Translations under genes and position numbers: made by a program
Notes under the pieces: generated by a model
The model's database searches: none
What the model was told of the DNA's origin: nothing
The model's input: only the letters and a program-made list of their open reading frames with translations
Part shown: positions 55,518 to 59,156 of the stretch, one piece after another
Numbering within the stretch: the first letter of the stretch is position 1
Layout of the letters: every line of letters starts with the position of its first letter
Assembly (NCBI RefSeq): GCF_001995175.1
Contig: NZ_MUKN01000019.1
Location: 1-59,156 of the forward strand
DNA length: 59,156 nt
Source of the DNA: Rathayibacter rhapontici
GTDB lineage: Bacteria > Actinomycetota > Actinomycetes > Actinomycetales > Microbacteriaceae
Direction: 5' to 3'

Positions 55518-55973
55518 GTGCCGCAGATCATCGAGACCGTCGACGTCAACGTCCCCGTGTCCGTCGCCTACAACCAGTGGACCCAGTTCGAGGAGTTCCC
55601 CAAGTTCCTCGACGAGGTCGAGTCGATCCAGCAGGTCACCGACGTCCTCACCGTCTGGAAGGTGAAGGTCGGCCCCGTCGAGCGCGAGTTCGAGGCCAAC
55701 ATCACCGAGCAGCACCCCGACGAGCGCGTCGCGTGGAACAGCACCGGAGGCGAGACCGACCACGCCGGTGTCGTCACCTTCCACAAGCTCTCGGACTCCG
55801 AGACCCGCGTCACCGTGCAGCTGGACTGGGAGCCCAAGGGCTTCCTCGAGTCGATCGGCTCGCTCGTCGGCGCCGGCAGCCACGCGGTCAAGAAGGACCT
55901 GAAGAACTTCAAGGAGTACATCGAGTCCAAGGGCACCCCGGACGGCGCCTGGCGCGGCGACGTCGAGGCCTGA
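55518..55973 (+). CDS. SRPBCC (polyketide cyclase/dehydrase-like) protein
   Basis: 151 residues from a GTG with AAGGAG 8 nt upstream. The START-like pattern is IIETVDVNVPVSVAYNQWTQFEEFPKFLDEVESIQQV, WKVKVGPVEREFEANITEQHPDERVAWNS and ETRVTVQLDWEPKGFLESIGSLVGAGSHAVKKDLKNFKEYIE. This is the COG5637-like group found in actinobacterial stress operons. It may bind a hydrophobic ligand. It shares an operon with the small acidic protein downstream, 7 nt away. Confidence 0.85.
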   Translation: MPQIIETVDVNVPVSVAYNQWTQFEEFPKFLDEVESIQQVTDVLTVWKVKVGPVEREFEANITEQHPDERVAWNSTGGETDHAGVVTFHKLSDSETRVTVQLDWEPKGFLESIGSLVGAGSHAVKKDLKNFKEYIESKGTPDGAWRGDVEA

Positions 55974-55980
55974 GGCTCCG

Positions 55981-56157
55981 ATGTCCGACAGCAGCACCCG
56001 CCCCGAGGACCTCAACGACTCCGAGGGTGAGAAGAAGGACGGCGGCCTCGGCGACGAGGGCACCATCCCCGATTCCGAGACCGGCCTGGCCGTCGGAGTG
56101 ACCGGCGACTCCCACTTCAACCCCGAAGAGGACGCCCCGGTCGAGGACGAGTCCTAG
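55981..56157 (+). CDS. Small acidic protein, 58 aa
   Basis: A short ORF with ATG at 55981 and TAG at 56155-56157. The product begins MSDSSTRPEDLNDSEGEKKD and is rich in Asp, Glu, Gly and Ser, with a central NPEED motif near the end. It is probably disordered. A GAGG at 55973-55976 precedes it. Directly follows the SRPBCC gene, so it is likely co-expressed. Function unknown; a stress role is a guess based on its partner. Confidence 0.6.
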   Translation: MSDSSTRPEDLNDSEGEKKDGGLGDEGTIPDSETGLAVGVTGDSHFNPEEDAPVEDES

Positions 56158-56178
56158 GACCCACCCGGGTCACGACCC

Positions 56179-56239
56179 CGCGAGATGCCACTCGTGCGCA
56201 CGCCTGACGGCGTGTCGCAGACGCGAGTGGCATCTCGCG
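56179..56239. terminator. Long bidirectional stem-loop
   Basis: CGCGAGATGCCACTCG (56179-56194) pairs perfectly over 16 bp with CGAGTGGCATCTCGCG (56224-56239), with further pairing inside (CACGCC with GGCGTG). It lies between convergent genes, the acidic protein and the Old Yellow Enzyme. Confidence 0.75.
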
Positions 56240-56263
56240 TTTCCGCGCTCGGGCGGATGCGTC

Positions 56264-57343
56264 TCAGCGCCAGGCGCGGGAGTACTGCGGCGGCACGACG
56301 GCATCGAGGTCCGCCCCCAGCTCCTGCGCCATCCGCGAGGCGGCGTGCGGGTCGCGGAGCAGCTCCCGCGCGAGCAGCACCACGTCGGCCTCGCCCGCCG
56401 CGAGCACCCCCTCGGCCTGCTCGGCCGTCGTGATCAGGCCCACTGCTCCCACCGGCGCACCGGTCGCCCGGCGCACCTCGCGCGCGAACGGCACCTGGTA
56501 GAGCGGAGCCACCGGGATCTCGGTGCCGCGGACCAGGCCGCCGGTCGAGACGTCGAAGAGGTCGGCCCCCGCCTCCTTCGCCCAGCCCGCGACCACGACG
56601 GTCTCGTCGAGGTCCCAGCCGCCCTCGGCCCAGTCGGTCGCCGAGAAGCGCACGAGCAGCGGCAGCTCGCCGATCTCGGCGCGCACCTCGCGCACGATCT
56701 CGAGCAGGAGCCGCGCACGGTTCTCCAGGGAGCCGCCGTACTCGTCCTCGCGCCGGTTCGACAGCGGCGACAGGAACTGGTGCAGCAGGTAGCCGTGGGC
56801 GGCGTGCAGCTCGATCACGTCGAAGCCCGCCTCGACGGCGCGGCGAGCGGAGTCGCGGAACGCGCGCACGAGGCCGGGCAGCTCGTCCGCCGCGAGGGCC
56901 CGAGGCGCGGCGTAGCCCTCGAACGCGACGGCGGACGGAGCGACCGTGTCCCAGCCGCCCTCCTCCGTCGGTACCGTTCCGCGCCCGCTCCACTCGCGGT
57001 ACGTCGACGCCTTGCGGCCGGCGTGGGCGAGCTGGACCCCGGCGAGGGCGCCCTGCTCGTGCACGAAGTCGACGATCGGCGCCCACGTGTCGCGCTGCTC
57101 GTCGTTCCACAGCCCGGTGTCCCAGGGGCTGATCCGCCCCTCCGGGACCACTCCCGTCGCCTCGGCGATCACCACGCCCACGCCTCCGCGGGCGATCGAG
57201 CCGAGGTGCACGAGGTGCCAGGTCGTCGGCACGCCGTCCTGCGACTCGACGGAGTACTGGCACATCGGAGCCGCCCAGAGGCGGTTGCGGGCCGTGCGGG
57301 AGCGGAGGGTGAGGGGCTGGAAGAGAGCGGGAGCGGTGGTCAT
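56264..57343 (-). CDS. Old Yellow Enzyme family NADH:flavin oxidoreductase (YqjM-like)
   Basis: 359 residues. FMN barrel start ALFQPLTLRSRTARNRLWAAPMCQYSVE (Cys28 and Tyr30 as in YqjM). Substrate loop HLVHLGSIARGGVGVVIAEATGVVPEGRISPWDTGLWND. The catalytic His pair and the YGGS motif are in HAAHGYLLHQFLSPLSNRREDEYGGSLENR, and GLITTAEQAEGVLAAGEADVVLLARELLRDP ends the FMN site. It reduces the C=C bond of activated enones using NAD(P)H. The C-terminus PQYSRAWR matches the family finger. It lies upstream of no co-directional gene in close contact. Confidence 0.9.
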   Translation of the reverse strand: MTTAPALFQPLTLRSRTARNRLWAAPMCQYSVESQDGVPTTWHLVHLGSIARGGVGVVIAEATGVVPEGRISPWDTGLWNDEQRDTWAPIVDFVHEQGALAGVQLAHAGRKASTYREWSGRGTVPTEEGGWDTVAPSAVAFEGYAAPRALAADELPGLVRAFRDSARRAVEAGFDVIELHAAHGYLLHQFLSPLSNRREDEYGGSLENRARLLLEIVREVRAEIGELPLLVRFSATDWAEGGWDLDETVVVAGWAKEAGADLFDVSTGGLVRGTEIPVAPLYQVPFAREVRRATGAPVGAVGLITTAEQAEGVLAAGEADVVLLARELLRDPHAASRMAQELGADLDAVVPPQYSRAWR

Positions 57344-57393
57344 CCAGGCGACAACCGCTCCCGGCCTCCGGTCATTCCCGGCGGTGCGAGGCG

Positions 57394-58377
57394 TCAGCTC
57401 GGCCAGGTCGAGCCGGGCGCCTCCTGCCACACCGCGTCGGACGGAGCGAGGGCCGCGAGCTCCTCGAACAGCGAGTCCGGGATCTCGAGGGCGTCGTCGG
57501 CGACGAACTCGTCGAAGTGCTCGGCGGTCGTGGCGCCGACGACGGTGGTCGTGATCCGCTCGTCGCGGGTCGAGAACTGCAGGGCGGCCGCGCGCAGCGG
57601 CACGCCGGCGCGGTCGCACGCCTCGCCCATCTCGGTGACCGCCTGCACGATCTCGGGCGGCGCGGGGCGGTAGGCGTACGTGTCGACCGGCTGGGGCCAG
57701 CGCGCGAGCGCGCCTCCTCCGTAGACCGCCGCGTTCACCACGACGACGCCGCGGTCGACCGAGACGTCGATCAGCTCGTCCGACGAGCGGTCGACGAGCG
57801 TGTAGCGGTTGTGGGTGATGACGGCGTCGAAGAGCCCCGTCTCGACGTAGTGCTGCAGCATCGGCGCCGGTCCGCCCGAGATGCCGATCGAGAGCGCGAC
57901 TCCCGTCTCCTTCATCGCGACGAGGGCCCGCACGGGGCCGTCCTCGGCGAACGCCTCCTCGTACGAGATCCGCTCCGGGTCGTGCAGGTAGAGGAGGGGG
58001 AGCACGTCCATGCCCAGGCGCTCGCGGCTCTCGTCGAGGCTGCGCCGCATCCGCTCGCCCGAGTAGCTGCCGGTCTCGGGATCGCGGTCGAGCTTCGTCA
58101 CGACGGTGACGCCGTCGGGCACGCCGCCGTGCGCTCGCAGCGCCTCGCCGATCAGGCGCTCGCTGTGACCCTGCGCGTACTCGTTCGAGGTGTCGATCAC
58201 CGAGACGGCGCGGTCGGCGGAGGAGTCGAGCACGCGCTCGAGGGCGGGCACCCGAGCGAGGTCGCGGACGCGCTCGGGCTTCCACGACGTACCGAGGGTG
58301 AGGCGCGTGACCTGGGCGCCGGAGGGGCCGAAGGGGCGCAGGAGCGGGGAGCCGGGGTTCGAGGACTGCGATGTCAT
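57394..58377 (-). CDS. Aldo/keto reductase
   Basis: 327 residues. The AKR catalytic set is visible: Asp and Tyr in VIDTSNEYAQGHSERLIGEALR, Lys in VTVVTKLDRDP, and His in LLYLHDPERISYEEAF. The NADP-binding end is TTVVGATTAEHFDEFV. The pattern is near D-threo-aldose (L-fucose) 1-dehydrogenases. Substrate is unknown; a sugar aldehyde is likely. Same strand as the enoate reductase, 50 nt apart, so possibly co-transcribed. Confidence 0.87.
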   Translation of the reverse strand: MTSQSSNPGSPLLRPFGPSGAQVTRLTLGTSWKPERVRDLARVPALERVLDSSADRAVSVIDTSNEYAQGHSERLIGEALRAHGGVPDGVTVVTKLDRDPETGSYSGERMRRSLDESRERLGMDVLPLLYLHDPERISYEEAFAEDGPVRALVAMKETGVALSIGISGGPAPMLQHYVETGLFDAVITHNRYTLVDRSSDELIDVSVDRGVVVVNAAVYGGGALARWPQPVDTYAYRPAPPEIVQAVTEMGEACDRAGVPLRAAALQFSTRDERITTTVVGATTAEHFDEFVADDALEIPDSLFEELAALAPSDAVWQEAPGSTWPS

Positions 58378-58450
58378 GTCCCCAGCTTGTCAGTGCGCGC
58401 CCGTCAGTGCGGAGCGGTCCCCGCAGGACCGGTGCGCCCGCGGTCCCGCG

Positions 58451-58804
58451 TCACAGAGGACCCCGCAGTTCCACGATCGCCTCGGCGACCCGCGACACCA
58501 GATCCGCCGGCAGCTCCCGGTTCCACGGCAGCGCCACCGTGTCCTTCCCGGTGCGCAGCGCCGCGAGCTCGTGCTCGAGTCCGGGCGAGAGGCGCGGCAC
58601 CGGATGCAGGCCCACGTGGGTCTTCCAGCCGGCCCAGTGGATCGCGTACCGGCCGTCCAGCATCACGGCGGGCATGCCGTAGCGGATGCGCTCCTCGGCG
58701 TCGGGCGCGGCCCGCAGGAGCAGGCGCCGCACCTCCTCCAGCCGAGCCCGCCGCTCGGGCGGGAACGCGGCGAGGTACTCCTCCACGGTGGCGGCGGCGC
58801 CCAT
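58451..58804 (-). CDS. DUF1801 (YdhG-like) protein
   Basis: 117 residues: TVEEYLAAFPPERRARLEEVRRLLLRAAPDAEERIRYGMPAVMLDGRYAIHWAGWKTHVGLHPVP, then ELAALRTGKDTVALPWNRELPADLVSRVAEAIVE. This is the iron-chaperone YdhG/DUF1801 fold, with IRYGMPAV typical. Role in metal handling or stress is inferred from the family. Divergent from the PLP protein start, with 52 nt between. Confidence 0.85.
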   Translation of the reverse strand: MGAAATVEEYLAAFPPERRARLEEVRRLLLRAAPDAEERIRYGMPAVMLDGRYAIHWAGWKTHVGLHPVPRLSPGLEHELAALRTGKDTVALPWNRELPADLVSRVAEAIVELRGPL

Positions 58805-58856
58805 GGCGTCATTCTGCTCCTCGCCGGCACGATCGGGAACTGTCAGGATCGGGAGC

Positions 58857-59156
58857 ATGGCCCCCGACCCCCTCGCAGCCGTTCTCGACTCCCTCGTGAC
58901 TCCCGCCCTCGTCCTCGACGAGGCCGTCCTCGACGCGAACATCGCGGCGACGGCCGCCCGGGCCCGCGAGCGCGGCCTGGCGCTGCGCCCGCACGCCAAG
59001 ACGCACAAGTCGCTCGAGATCGCGCGCCGCCAGCTCGCGCGGGCGCCGTCGGCCTCACGGTCGCGACGGTGGGCGAGGCCGAGGTCCTCGCCGCCGGCGG
59101 CTGCGACGACCTCTTCATCGCCTACCCGCTCTGGCTCGACGCCGAGCGGGCCGGAC
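58857..59156 (+). CDS. PLP-dependent alanine racemase-fold protein (partial, one frameshift)
   Basis: The N-terminal 60 residues read LAAVLDSLVTPALVLDEAVLDANIAATAARARERGLALRPHAKTHKSLEIARRQLA. The Lys in RPHAKTHKS is the usual PLP Lys of D-threonine aldolase and D-serine dehydratase-like proteins (alanine racemase N-terminal fold). One base is missing near 59040; the other frame continues GAVGLTVATVGEAEVLAAGGCDDLFIAYPLWLDAERAG to the window end. The 3' part lies outside. It may act on D-amino acids such as D-threonine. Confidence 0.8.
   Translation, partial: MAPDPLAAVLDSLVTPALVLDEAVLDANIAATAARARERGLALRPHAKTHKSLEIARRQLARAPSASRSRRWARPRSSPPAAATTSSSPTRSGSTPSGPD

Overview
The window is 59 kb of very GC-rich actinobacterial DNA. 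Several traits point to the family Microbacteriaceae: leaderless or GTG-started genes, DUF222/HNH proteins, DUF3140, LAxTG-type (class E) sortase signals, many small TetR, PadR and LacI units, and a zinc-free L36. A genus such as Rathayibacter or Curtobacterium would fit, but this is inference from gene content and style. I saw no rRNA, tRNA, CRISPR array, phage or complete insertion sequence. The text is mostly chromosomal and carries a small restriction/defence region.

Layout. 0-6 kb: a frameshifted DUF5107/TPR protein, a LASTG surface protein with DUF11-like repeats, and a small pair ending in a HicB-like protein. 6-13 kb: a rhamnoside cluster with a binding protein and two permeases divergent from a LacI regulator and a GH78 alpha-L-rhamnosidase. 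13-21 kb: TetR with a DHA2 drug exporter, a PadR-led operon of membrane proteins, LysR with a divergent MFS exporter, and small membrane proteins. 21-26 kb: a peptide-type binding protein with two FAD amine oxidases, then rpmJ (C-minus L36) and a degenerate CobW protein on either side of a Zur-like box. 26-32 kb: a Fic protein with Gln in place of the catalytic His, TetR with a divergent MMPL transporter, and an orphan sugar-binding protein.

32-41 kb holds two modification-dependent (type IV) restriction candidates. One is a single protein joining a ScoMcrA-like SRA domain to a PD-(D/E)xK nuclease, in sequence that looks less GC-rich. The other is an McrB/McrC pair with an unusually long McrB. 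Between them lie TetR with a flavodoxin-fold reductase, Nudix, DUF3140 and membrane proteins. 41-50 kb: a PadR/membrane-protein pair, a LAHTG-anchored secreted amidase, a DUF2975/Xre pair, a sigma-factor-like protein with a transmembrane segment and exported domain, an NCS2 uracil permease and a GIY-YIG protein. 50-59 kb: DUF222/HNH protein, TetR divergent from a GH3 beta-glucosidase with a pair of matching operators, SRPBCC protein, Old Yellow Enzyme, aldo/keto reductase, DUF1801 protein and the start of a PLP racemase-fold protein.

An important caveat: at least twelve genes carry short apparent deletions that break frame, three of them inside one gene where the sum restores frame. Every protein remains well conserved on both sides, so I read these as probable sequence errors and annotate the genes as single CDSs. 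The most interesting candidates for follow-up are the SRA-PD-(D/E)xK nuclease, the sigma/transmembrane fusion, the Zur box with C-minus L36 and a pseudo-GTPase CobW, and a 66-nt palindromic element found twice.
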